Positions 18,728 through 27,029 of a DNA stretch of 32,978 nucleotides are shown piece after piece. Both the position numbers and the translations under genes were made by a program. The notes under the pieces are model-generated. The model had not been told where the DNA came from. It saw only the letters and a list, made by a program, of their open reading frames with translations, and made no database searches. Numbering within the stretch: the first letter of the stretch is position 1; each line of letters starts with the position of its first letter. This stretch comes from Burkholderiales bacterium (GTDB taxonomy: Bacteria; Pseudomonadota; Gammaproteobacteria; Burkholderiales; SG8-41), in the NCBI GenBank assembly GCA_005800795.1, contig SYEN01000053.1:1-32978 (forward strand), written 5' to 3'.

Positions 18728-20380
18728 ATGTCCACACTGCTCACACTACATAATCCCCAGACCGCCCGCCGCTACTACGAAGCTGGCTGGTGGAAGAGCG
18801 ACACGATGTACACGCTCGCCGCGCACCACGCACGCGTGCGTCCGCAGGAATACGCCTTACGTGACAGCCGTCATCGTCTGACCTGGCAGCAGTTGGTGGC
18901 ATGGGTGGACGCCCTGGCCGCCGACATGCAAGCCGCCGGTTTGAAGCGTGGCCAGCGCGTCTCGGTGTGGCTGCCCAATCGCGTCGAAGCCGCCGTAGTG
19001 TTTCTTGCCTGCTCGCGCAATGGTTATGTGTGCAATCCGTCGCTGCATCAGAACTACACCGTAGGCGAAATCGTTACGCTGATGGAACGCAGCCAGACGG
19101 TTGCCTTGTTCGCGCAACCGGGTTATGGCGCGGATGCCGATAAGGTCAACGTTTTCGAAGCCGCAAAGTCGTTGCCGGCACTAAAGCGCGCGTACAACCT
19201 GGTTGGCAGCGATTTTCCCGCGTTGGGTGCCAAGCCCGCTGCCACGCTGCCGGAAGTCGACACCGATCCCGACAAAATTGTTTATCTCGCCTTCACGTCG
19301 GGCACCACCGGTATGCCCAAAGGCGTGCTGCATTCCGACAACACGCTACTCGCCAATGGCCGCGCGATGGTGCACGACTGGCATCACGATGAGCACACTG
19401 TGCTGTACACGCACAGCCCGCTGTCGCATCACATCGCGACCGTGGCTGTAGCGCAGAGTCTGTGCGCGGGCTTTGAACTGGTGTTGAACGACCTCAAGCC
19501 CGGCCAGAAGCCCCTCGATGGCCTGCTCGAAACCAACGCCACCTACGTGATGGGTGTGCCGACCCACGCCATTGATATTCTGGCAGACGCCAAACGGCGC
19601 GGCATGAATCATCTGGGGAAGGTCAATCTCTTTTACATGGCCGGTTCAGTCATTCCGCCGGAAACCGCACGCGCGTTTCTCGATTGGGGCATTAAACCGC
19701 AGAACATTTACGGCATGACCGAAAATGGGTCGCATCAGTACACCATGCCCGACGACACCGTGGAAATCATCACGACGACCTGCGGGCGCGCCTGCCACGG
19801 CTATGAAACCCGCCTTTGGGATCAGGAAAACCCGGACATCGAGGTGACCAAGCCCGGCGACATCGGCGAAATTGGCACGCGCGGCGCGTTGCTGATGCTG
19901 GGCTACTTCAACAATCAGTCGGCCACCGAGAATTCGTTCAATGCCGGCGGCTGGTTCATGAGCGGCGATCTGGGCCGCATGGATGAACATGGCAACCTGC
20001 AAATTGTCGGGCGCAAGAAAGATTTGATCATACGCGGCGGGCACAACATTCATCCGTCGCGCATCGAGAATCTGGCATTGAAGCACGCAGCGGTGCTGAA
20101 GGCGGCGGCATTCCCCCTGGCGGACCGGCGCCTGGGCGAATGCGTGTGTCTGGCGATTATTCAGCGTGACTCCGCGCATGTCGGTGGTGACGAAATGCTG
20201 GCCCATTTGGATGCAGCGGGTTTGTCAAAATACGACATGCCGGAATTTTTTATTGCACTGGAAGCCTTTCCGCTCACTGCCAGCGGAAAGATTTTGAAGC
20301 GTGAACTGGTGGAATGGGCCAAGGCCGGCAAAATCATGCCCGCACCGGTACGATTCACCGCAGGAACAGGGAAAATGTAA
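18728..20380 (+). CDS. Acyl-CoA synthetase (AMP-forming), AliA-like candidate
   Basis: AMP-binding motif YLAFTSGTTGMPKGVLHSDN; YGMTENGSHQYTMP; SGDLGRMDEHGNLQIVGRKKDLIIRGGHNIHPSRIE; start set at MSTLLTLHNPQ (18728) because the upstream extension is translated repeat. Confidence 0.9.
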   Translation: MSTLLTLHNPQTARRYYEAGWWKSDTMYTLAAHHARVRPQEYALRDSRHRLTWQQLVAWVDALAADMQAAGLKRGQRVSVWLPNRVEAAVVFLACSRNGYVCNPSLHQNYTVGEIVTLMERSQTVALFAQPGYGADADKVNVFEAAKSLPALKRAYNLVGSDFPALGAKPAATLPEVDTDPDKIVYLAFTSGTTGMPKGVLHSDNTLLANGRAMVHDWHHDEHTVLYTHSPLSHHIATVAVAQSLCAGFELVLNDLKPGQKPLDGLLETNATYVMGVPTHAIDILADAKRRGMNHLGKVNLFYMAGSVIPPETARAFLDWGIKPQNIYGMTENGSHQYTMPDDTVEIITTTCGRACHGYETRLWDQENPDIEVTKPGDIGEIGTRGALLMLGYFNNQSATENSFNAGGWFMSGDLGRMDEHGNLQIVGRKKDLIIRGGHNIHPSRIENLALKHAAVLKAAAFPLADRRLGECVCLAIIQRDSAHVGGDEMLAHLDAAGLSKYDMPEFFIALEAFPLTASGKILKRELVEWAKAGKIMPAPVRFTAGTGKM

Positions 20381-21147
20381 TGGCCATAGAACTGACTCGT
20401 GTCGAGGATTTTGCGTTGATTACCATCAATCGTCCCGACGCCCTGAACGCGCTGTCGCTGGCGCTGATACGCGACCTTGGCGCGTGCATTGACGAGGTGG
20501 CCAAGAGCGATACCCGCGCGTTGATTATTACCGGCGCCGGCCCCAAGGCGTTTTGTGCCGGTGCGGATATCAAGGAGTTGCAAGGCCGCAGCTTGATGGC
20601 ACAAAAGCAGGGCGGCGAATTCGGGCAGGCGACGTTCGCCAAACTTGATACGTTGCCGATGCCTTCCATTGCGGTGATCAACGGTTATGCATTTGGGGGC
20701 GGCATGGAACTGGCGCTGGCCTGCACCTTCCGTCTTGCCACGAAGAACGCCAAAATGGGTACGCCCGAAATCAAGCTGGGGCTGATCCCCGGTTACGGCG
20801 GCACACAGCGACTGCCGCGGGTGGTGGGTGAAGCGCGCGCGCTGGACATGGTGATGACAGGGCGCACGGTCGACGCCGAAGAAGCCGTGCGCATCGGGCT
20901 GGTGAGCCGTATCGTAGAGGGGGAGGCGGTTGCAGCGGGCATTGCCTACGCACGCGAGTTCTCGGGCTACAGCCTGCTGGTGCTGCAATTCGCGCGGGAT
21001 GCGGTCACGCGCGCCGGCGAAACGCCGCTGCACGCCGGTCTGAAAATCGAGGCCGATCTGGCGACGCTGGCGTTTCAGACGCAGGATGCGGTCGAGGGCA
21101 TGGCCGCGTTCGCGGAGAAACGCAAGGCCGTGTTTAAAGACAAGTGA
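20380..21147 (+). CDS. Enoyl-CoA hydratase/crotonase (BadK-like candidate)
   Basis: TAATG overlap with the synthetase; INGYAFGGGMELALACTFRLATKNAKMGTPEIKLGLIPGYGGTQRLPR carries both catalytic Glu contexts (GGGxELA and PEIxLG). Confidence 0.9.
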   Translation: MAIELTRVEDFALITINRPDALNALSLALIRDLGACIDEVAKSDTRALIITGAGPKAFCAGADIKELQGRSLMAQKQGGEFGQATFAKLDTLPMPSIAVINGYAFGGGMELALACTFRLATKNAKMGTPEIKLGLIPGYGGTQRLPRVVGEARALDMVMTGRTVDAEEAVRIGLVSRIVEGEAVAAGIAYAREFSGYSLLVLQFARDAVTRAGETPLHAGLKIEADLATLAFQTQDAVEGMAAFAEKRKAVFKDK

Positions 21148-21156
21148 GGATGCAAC

Positions 21157-21906
21157 GTGAAGGGTGAACAGAATCTGCGGGTGATTGTGGTTACCGGCGC
21201 CAGCCGGGGTATCGGCGCAGTGATTGCCCTGACCCTGGCGCAGCGCGGTTACACGGTGGGTTGCCTGTCGCGCAAGGGCGCCGGGCCGGAGATGGATGTG
21301 CCTGCCGAACTTGTGCCGCGTTTCATCAACGCCGCCTGCGATGTCACCGACGAAGTCTCTATCAAACAGGCGCTGGCGGGTGTGGCGGCCATAGCTGGCG
21401 CGATCCACGGCATTGTCAACAAGGCCGGCCTTCATCTCGACGGCCCGAGCGACAAGCTCGCGCTGAAGGTTTACAACGACGTGATGGCCACCAACGCCAC
21501 GGCAGTGTTTACGGCGTGCCGCGAGGCTTATCCGCATCTAGTCAAGGCCGGCGGCGGCATCATTGTCAACATCGGTTCGTTCTTCGACAAAGTGGGCGTG
21601 AAGCGCAACGTCGCTTACTGTGCGTCGAAGGCGGCGGTGGGCGCGATCACGCGCTGCCTTGCGGTGGAGTGGGCGCCGAAGAACATTCGCGTGATCGATG
21701 TCGCACCCGGCTATATCGAAACCGATTTGAACCGCGCGGCGTTTCAGGGGCCGTTGCGCGAATTTCTCGCCAAGCGCATTCCCGGCGGCAAACACGGCGC
21801 GCCGGAGGACATTGCCAAACTGGTGGCGGCGCTATTTTCCGAAGACATCCCGTTCCTTACCGGGGAGACAATTTATATCGACGGCGGGCAAGGGATGACG
21901 CATTGA
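21157..21906 (+). CDS. Short-chain dehydrogenase/reductase (BadH-like candidate)
   Basis: GTG start; VIVVTGASRGIGAVIAL cofactor motif, YCASKAAVGAITRCLAVEWAPKNIRV, TGETIYIDGGQGM. Confidence 0.9.
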   Translation: MKGEQNLRVIVVTGASRGIGAVIALTLAQRGYTVGCLSRKGAGPEMDVPAELVPRFINAACDVTDEVSIKQALAGVAAIAGAIHGIVNKAGLHLDGPSDKLALKVYNDVMATNATAVFTACREAYPHLVKAGGGIIVNIGSFFDKVGVKRNVAYCASKAAVGAITRCLAVEWAPKNIRVIDVAPGYIETDLNRAAFQGPLREFLAKRIPGGKHGAPEDIAKLVAALFSEDIPFLTGETIYIDGGQGMTH

Positions 21907-21949
21907 TGTTTGTAAATATGTGTTTAATTGAATAATTTTAAGGCTCGCG

Positions 21950-23125
21950 ATGAAGGTATTTGAGCGCATGGACAACAGCGTGACGTTCAGCAACGAAGAA
22001 CGCATGCTGATCGACGCCGTGCGCGCACTGGCGCGCGACCAGATCGCACCGCGCGCGGCGGCCAACGACAAGTCCGGCGAATTTCCGTGGGACAACGTCC
22101 GCGCGATTAACGCATTGGGTTTGAACGCGATGTTTGTGCCCGATGCGTACGGCGGCGCGCACATGTCGTATGCGGCGTACCTTGAATGCGTGCGCGAGAT
22201 CAGCAAGGCATGTGCATCAACCGGCGTGATCTGGGCGACCAACTTTCACGCCATGAAGCCGTTGGTGGATTGGGGCAACGAGGAGCAGAAAAAGCGCCTG
22301 CTGCCGAGGGTGGCCGAGGGTGCGCTGGCGTCGCTGGTGATTACCGAACCCACGGCGGGGTCGGACGCAACGGGCATGAAGACTTCTTTCACGCCCGATG
22401 GTAATGATCGCGATTCGATCATCGTCAATGGCTCCAAGACTTTCATTACCAACGGTGCGCACGCGGATTTGCTGCTGGTGTTCGGCAAGTGGTCAGAGAT
22501 TGCCGACAGCAAAGGTGCGATCTCGGTGCTGATCATGGAGAATGGCACGCCGGGTCTAAAGGTCATCCGCGAGGAAGACAAGATGGGCTTGCGTGCTTCC
22601 AGTACCGCAACGCTCGCCTTCGACAATTGCCGTGTACCGCGTGCGAATCTTCTGGGCAACCCCGGCGACGGGCTGAAAATTCTGCTGGCGTCACTCAACA
22701 AGTCCCGCCCGAGCGTTGCCGCGCACGCGCTGGGCATTGCACGCGGTGCGTTTGAGGACGCGGTTAATTACATCAACGAACGCAAGCAATCAGGCCGCAG
22801 GATTGTCGAGTATCAGGGCATCCAGTTCATGCTGGCGGACATGGCGACGGATCTGGCGCAATGCGAGGCGTGGCTGTGGCACGTGGCACGCATGGTCGAC
22901 GACGGTGCCACGGATTTCGGCGTGGAGTCGTCAATGCTTAAAATGCGCGCCTCCGATGTGGCCATGCGCATCACCACCGACGCGGTGCAGCTGTATGGCG
23001 GTTATGGCTATATCAGGGATTTTCGCGCCGAGCGGTTGATGCGTGATGCCAAGATCACGCAAATCTGGGAAGGTACCAATCAGATACACCGGCAGTTGAT
23101 TGGGCGCAGTTTTCTTAAAAAGTGA
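21950..23125 (+). CDS. Acyl-CoA dehydrogenase (AliB-like candidate); start 21950 or 21968
   Basis: VITEPTAGSDATGMKTSF, DKMGLRASSTATLAFDNCRVP, QLYGGYGYIRDFRAERLMRDAKITQIWEGTNQIHRQLIGR. Confidence 0.9.
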   Translation: MKVFERMDNSVTFSNEERMLIDAVRALARDQIAPRAAANDKSGEFPWDNVRAINALGLNAMFVPDAYGGAHMSYAAYLECVREISKACASTGVIWATNFHAMKPLVDWGNEEQKKRLLPRVAEGALASLVITEPTAGSDATGMKTSFTPDGNDRDSIIVNGSKTFITNGAHADLLLVFGKWSEIADSKGAISVLIMENGTPGLKVIREEDKMGLRASSTATLAFDNCRVPRANLLGNPGDGLKILLASLNKSRPSVAAHALGIARGAFEDAVNYINERKQSGRRIVEYQGIQFMLADMATDLAQCEAWLWHVARMVDDGATDFGVESSMLKMRASDVAMRITTDAVQLYGGYGYIRDFRAERLMRDAKITQIWEGTNQIHRQLIGRSFLKK

Positions 23126-23134
23126 AGGTGAAGC

Positions 23135-24262
23135 GTGAAAGGTGAAGTGAAAAGTCAGCCTTTGGTGGGCGTGCGTGTGCTCGATTTCAGCACGCTGTTG
23201 CCGGGGCCGCTGGCGACGTTGATCCTCGCCGAGGCCGGCGCAGAGGTCATCAAGATTGAGCGGCCGGGACGCGGCGATGAAATGCGTTCGTATGAGCCAA
23301 AGTTCGGTACGGACAGCGTGAATTTCGCGATGCTGAATCGTGGCAAGAAAAGCCTTGCAATTGACCTGAAGGATGTTGCCGCGCGCGAAGCGTTGCTGCC
23401 CTTGCTGCGCGAGGCTGACGTGGTGGTTGAGCAATTCCGCCCCGGCGTGATGGATCGGCTGGGTTTGGGCTATGACGCACTGAGCGCGATTAACCCACGT
23501 GTTATTTACTGCGCGATCACCGGTTACGGCCAGACCGGCCCGCGTGCCGAAGTGGCGGCACACGACATTAACTACGTGGCTGAGTCCGGCATGTTGTCGC
23601 TGGCGGCAGGCGAAGACGGCGCGCCCATCGTGCCGCCCGCGCTGATCGCAGACATTGGCGGCGGCACCTATCCGGCGGTGATTAACATTCTGCTCGCACT
23701 GCGCTCGCGCGATGCGACGGGCAAGGGCTGCAAGCTCGACATCGCGATGGGCGACAACCTGTTCACGTTTTTGTATTGGGCCATGGGCAATGGTCTTGCG
23801 GCGGGCAAATGGCCCAAGCCCGGTGGCGATCTGGTCACCGGCGGCAGTCCGCGGTTTTTTGTTTATCGCACCCGCGATGATAAATTTATTGCCGCGGCTC
23901 CTCTGGAGCAGAAGTTCTGGGAAAATTTTTGCGATGCGATACAACTCGACAAGCAATACCGCGACGATGCAAAAGACGTGACGGCCACGAAGCAGGCCGT
24001 GGCCGCGCGATTGCGCGCGAAAACAGCGGCCGAATGGCAGGCCATTTTCGCCGGCAAGGATTTGTGCTGCTGTGTTGTTGCGACGATGCAAGAAGCTCTT
24101 GAAGACCCGCATTTCAAGGCGCGTGGCCTGTTCAATCGTAAGGTCGCGGCGGACGGCAAAACCCTCATCGCGCTGCCGGTGCCGGTGGCGGACGCATTCC
24201 GCTCGGCGAAAATCGAGGAGGGCTACCCGGCTTTGGGTGGTCATAACAACATTTTAAAATAA
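23135..24262 (+). CDS. Family III CoA-transferase (CaiB/BaiF), second copy; alpha-methylacyl-CoA racemase-like
   Basis: LVGVRVLDFSTLLPGPLATLILAEAGAEVIKIERPGRGDEMR, LNRGKKSLAIDLKD, ITGYGQTGPRAEVAAHDINYVAESG, LIADIGGGTYPAV. Confidence 0.9.
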   Translation: MKGEVKSQPLVGVRVLDFSTLLPGPLATLILAEAGAEVIKIERPGRGDEMRSYEPKFGTDSVNFAMLNRGKKSLAIDLKDVAAREALLPLLREADVVVEQFRPGVMDRLGLGYDALSAINPRVIYCAITGYGQTGPRAEVAAHDINYVAESGMLSLAAGEDGAPIVPPALIADIGGGTYPAVINILLALRSRDATGKGCKLDIAMGDNLFTFLYWAMGNGLAAGKWPKPGGDLVTGGSPRFFVYRTRDDKFIAAAPLEQKFWENFCDAIQLDKQYRDDAKDVTATKQAVAARLRAKTAAEWQAIFAGKDLCCCVVATMQEALEDPHFKARGLFNRKVAADGKTLIALPVPVADAFRSAKIEEGYPALGGHNNILK

Positions 24263-24301
24263 TCAATAAAAACAAATACTTATGAATAAACAAGAACGGC
24301 A

Positions 24302-25294
24302 ATGAAAGCGCTCATCGTCACCGAACACGGCCCTGTCGAAAAATTATCACTCGGGGAGTTTCCTGATCCCAAGCCGGGCAAGGGCGAAGTGTTGATCGAC
24401 GTGCATGCAGCCAGTGTGAATTTTCCCGACCTGCTGGTAGTGGGCGGCACGTATCAAAATCTGCCGCAGCGGCCGTTTGTGCCGGGCAAGGATTTATCCG
24501 GCGTGGTTGCGGCAACCGGCGAGGGCGTCACGCAGGTGAAGACGGGTGAGCGCATCGTCGCGCAGATCGAACACGGCGCTTTCGCGGAACGGGTGGCCGT
24601 GCGCGAAGCACTGTGCTTCAAAATGCCGGAGAAGATGAGTCACGCCGAAGGCGCGGCGATGGGCCTTACCTACCTCACCGCGCATAACGCCATTGTCGAG
24701 CGTGCGCGCATGCAGCCCGGCGAAACCGTGCTGGTCACGGGCGCAGCGGGTGGCGTGGGCTTTGCCTGTGTGCAGCTGGCCAAGGCGTTGGGCGCGGTGG
24801 TGGTGGCGACCGTGAGTTCGGATGAGAAAGCCGCACTGGTGAAAGCCAATGGCGCAGATCATGTGGTGCGCACCGATGTGGCCGATTTGCGGGAGTCGTT
24901 CCGCAAACAGGTGTTCAACGCAGTTGGCAAGCACGGCATCGACCTCGTGCTGGAAAACGTCGGCGGTGATGTGTTCGACGCCAGCCTGCGCACCATGGCC
25001 TGGTGCGGGCGGCTGGTGATCATCGGTTTCGCGGGCGGGCGCATCCCGGAGGTGAAGGCGGGCTACCTGCTGGTGAAAAACATCTCGTTGATCGGCCTGC
25101 AAAGCAGCGATTATCGCGAGCGTTGGCCGGCGGTGGTGCGCAACGCCTATGACCAGTTGTTCGCGTTGTATGAGCAGGGCAAACTCAAGCCGCATGTGAT
25201 GGCGGCTTACCCGATGGCGGATTACGTAGCCGCGCTGAATACGGTGAAGGATCGGAAGGTCTTGGGCAAAGTCGTGATTATGATGCGGGTTTGA
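24302..25294 (+). CDS. Quinone oxidoreductase-like MDR protein, second copy
   Basis: MKALIVTEHGPVEKLSLGEFPDPKPGKGEVLIDVHAASVNFPDLLVVGGTYQ, VTGAAGGVGFACVQLAKALGAVVVATVSSDEK. Confidence 0.88.
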   Translation: MKALIVTEHGPVEKLSLGEFPDPKPGKGEVLIDVHAASVNFPDLLVVGGTYQNLPQRPFVPGKDLSGVVAATGEGVTQVKTGERIVAQIEHGAFAERVAVREALCFKMPEKMSHAEGAAMGLTYLTAHNAIVERARMQPGETVLVTGAAGGVGFACVQLAKALGAVVVATVSSDEKAALVKANGADHVVRTDVADLRESFRKQVFNAVGKHGIDLVLENVGGDVFDASLRTMAWCGRLVIIGFAGGRIPEVKAGYLLVKNISLIGLQSSDYRERWPAVVRNAYDQLFALYEQGKLKPHVMAAYPMADYVAALNTVKDRKVLGKVVIMMRV

Positions 25295-25319
25295 CAGGTT
25301 CTGTGGCGGGGTCTATAAA
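25291..25319 (+). promoter_or_regulatory. Near-consensus sigma70 promoter TTGACA-N17-TATAAA
   Basis: TTGACA 25291-25296, 17-bp spacer, TATAAA 25314-25319; -35 box overlaps the TGA stop of the preceding gene. Confidence 0.6.
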
Positions 25320-25434
25320 TTCAATTCAACGGGTTTTTGTCACAGGGGTTGCAGAGTATTCCACTGGAAAATCTCTGTGACCGCTGTGTCCTCAGCAGCT
25401 AAACTATTTTGACCATTAATTCGGGAGATAGCAC

Positions 25435-26199
25435 ATGTATGGATGGCGCGGACGCATAGGTTTGCTGGTTCCTTCGATCAACACCACCATGGAAACCGAG
25501 TTTTGGCGCATCGCGCCACCGGGCGTGTCCGTGCACGTGGCGCGCATTTCGGGCGGGCGCGAGGGCACGCCAGAGACGCTGCGTCACATGGAAGACTCCA
25601 GCAAGGTTGCCGCGGGTGATGTGGCGATGGTGGAGCCGGATGTCGTGGTGTATGGCTGCACCAGCGGCAGCTTTTTTGAAGGCCCGACGTGGAACAAGAA
25701 AATTTCCGAGCAGTTGAGCGCCATCACCAAGGCGCCGACGGTCACCACAGCCGGCGGCATGGCGGCATGCCTGATGGCGGGCGGTTTCAAAAAAGTGGAT
25801 ATCGTCACGCCCTATGTGGAGTTGACCAACGAACGCCTGAAGCACTTTCTCAAGGCACACGGCATTAACGTGGTGAAACTCGGCACCTTCGACATGCTAG
25901 ACATGTTTGATCACGCCAAGATTCAACCGGATGAGATTTACCGCAAGGTGAAGGAAATCACCACGCCCAAATCCGAGGCGGTATTCGTGGCCTGCACCCA
26001 ACTGCGCGCGCTGGAAGTGCTCGATCAACTGGAGCGTGATCTGGGCAAGCCGGTTTATTCCGCGGTGCAGGCGTCGGCATGGCAGGCTTTCGAGGCGATG
26101 AACGTCGATCCCCAAATCATGAATTGCGGCAGCCTGCTGCGCAAGTTGTCAGAGCTGGGGGCGCCGAAGAAATCCACGAGAAAGTTGCGTTCGGCGTAG
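25435..26199 (+). CDS. Arylmalonate decarboxylase / maleate cis-trans isomerase family (Asp/Glu racemase superfamily) protein
   Basis: RIGLLVPSINTTMETEFWRIAPPGVSVHVARI; two active-site-type Cys contexts VVVYGCTSGSFFEG and AVFVACTQLRALEVLDQLERDLGKPVYSAVQASAW. Confidence 0.85.
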   Translation: MYGWRGRIGLLVPSINTTMETEFWRIAPPGVSVHVARISGGREGTPETLRHMEDSSKVAAGDVAMVEPDVVVYGCTSGSFFEGPTWNKKISEQLSAITKAPTVTTAGGMAACLMAGGFKKVDIVTPYVELTNERLKHFLKAHGINVVKLGTFDMLDMFDHAKIQPDEIYRKVKEITTPKSEAVFVACTQLRALEVLDQLERDLGKPVYSAVQASAWQAFEAMNVDPQIMNCGSLLRKLSELGAPKKSTRKLRSA

Positions 26200-26724
26200 T
26201 TGATCTTCAACAGTCAAAGTGCCATCACGGATCCCGCGCGCGAAGCCGCTTGGGCCGAGTGGTACTTTGAGCACCTGCGTATCATGGCGACGGTGCCTGG
26301 CGTATTTTCGGCGCAGCGCTTTTTGACTACACATCCACGGCACCCGCGTTCGCTGGCCATGTACGGGGTGGCGAACGCTGACGTGTTCAAGGGCGAGTAT
26401 TACCTCTCCGTGCGCGGCATGGGTGAGTGGTTGCCGCTGATCGACCGGCGTTGGTACCGTCGCAATTTGTTTGATGGGCTGGCGGTTGCGCCGGTGGTCA
26501 ACGAAAAGCAGGTGTTGCTGGTGGCTAATCGCGATGAACCGGACGTCACGCTGGCCGGGGGCGTGTTCACGTGGCTCAAGGTTGCAGGCATCGATTGCTC
26601 GACGCCGTATCGCGGTTTAGCCGTCGTAGCGCAGAGTGAGATACCCGAGCTTCCGCAGGATGTTGCGTGCTATGTGCCTGCATCACTACGCTACGTCAAC
26701 ATTAATGAAAAATTAGTCAATTAA
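26200..26724 (+). CDS. Dimeric alpha/beta-barrel (EthD/DUF4286-like) protein, TTG start directly after upstream stop
   Basis: AAWAEWYFEHLRIMATVPGVFSAQRFL; matches the WYxxxHLxxxxxxPGxxxAxRF pattern. Confidence 0.6.
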   Translation: MIFNSQSAITDPAREAAWAEWYFEHLRIMATVPGVFSAQRFLTTHPRHPRSLAMYGVANADVFKGEYYLSVRGMGEWLPLIDRRWYRRNLFDGLAVAPVVNEKQVLLVANRDEPDVTLAGGVFTWLKVAGIDCSTPYRGLAVVAQSEIPELPQDVACYVPASLRYVNINEKLVN

Positions 26725-26775
26725 AACAATTACTTACGATAACATCATCGTGCAGCGCCAGCGAGAATCGTTCTG

Positions 26776-26970
26776 GCGCCGAGTTCAAGCGCATCCTCAG
26801 CACGCCGGAAATGCAGAAGCGCATGATCGGCAACGGCAACGGCAACGGCAACGGCGATGAGCCGATGGGCGGGCCCCCGGTGCGTTTCGGCGAAAGTATC
26901 CGTGCGGAAGGGCCCAGTGGGCGCGGTGGTGAAGGCCGCGAAGACTCGGTTGGACCCAATGGGTGCAAAA
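26776..26970 (+). pseudogene. Fossil C-terminus of a TctC/Bug-type tripartite tricarboxylate transporter substrate-binding protein
   Basis: SGAEFKRILSTPEMQKRMIGNG...DEPMGGPPVRFGESIRAE in one frame, then KGPVGAVVKAAKTRLD in another frame; no intact ORF. Confidence 0.5.
26829..26852 (+). repeat. Hexanucleotide microsatellite (GGCAAC)4
   Basis: ggcaacggcaacggcaacggcaac read directly. Confidence 0.9.
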
Positions 26971-27029
26971 GTAGCGAACCAGGGTAGCGCACTTACGTTT
27001 CACGATTCACAAAAAACAGGGAGGCCGCA

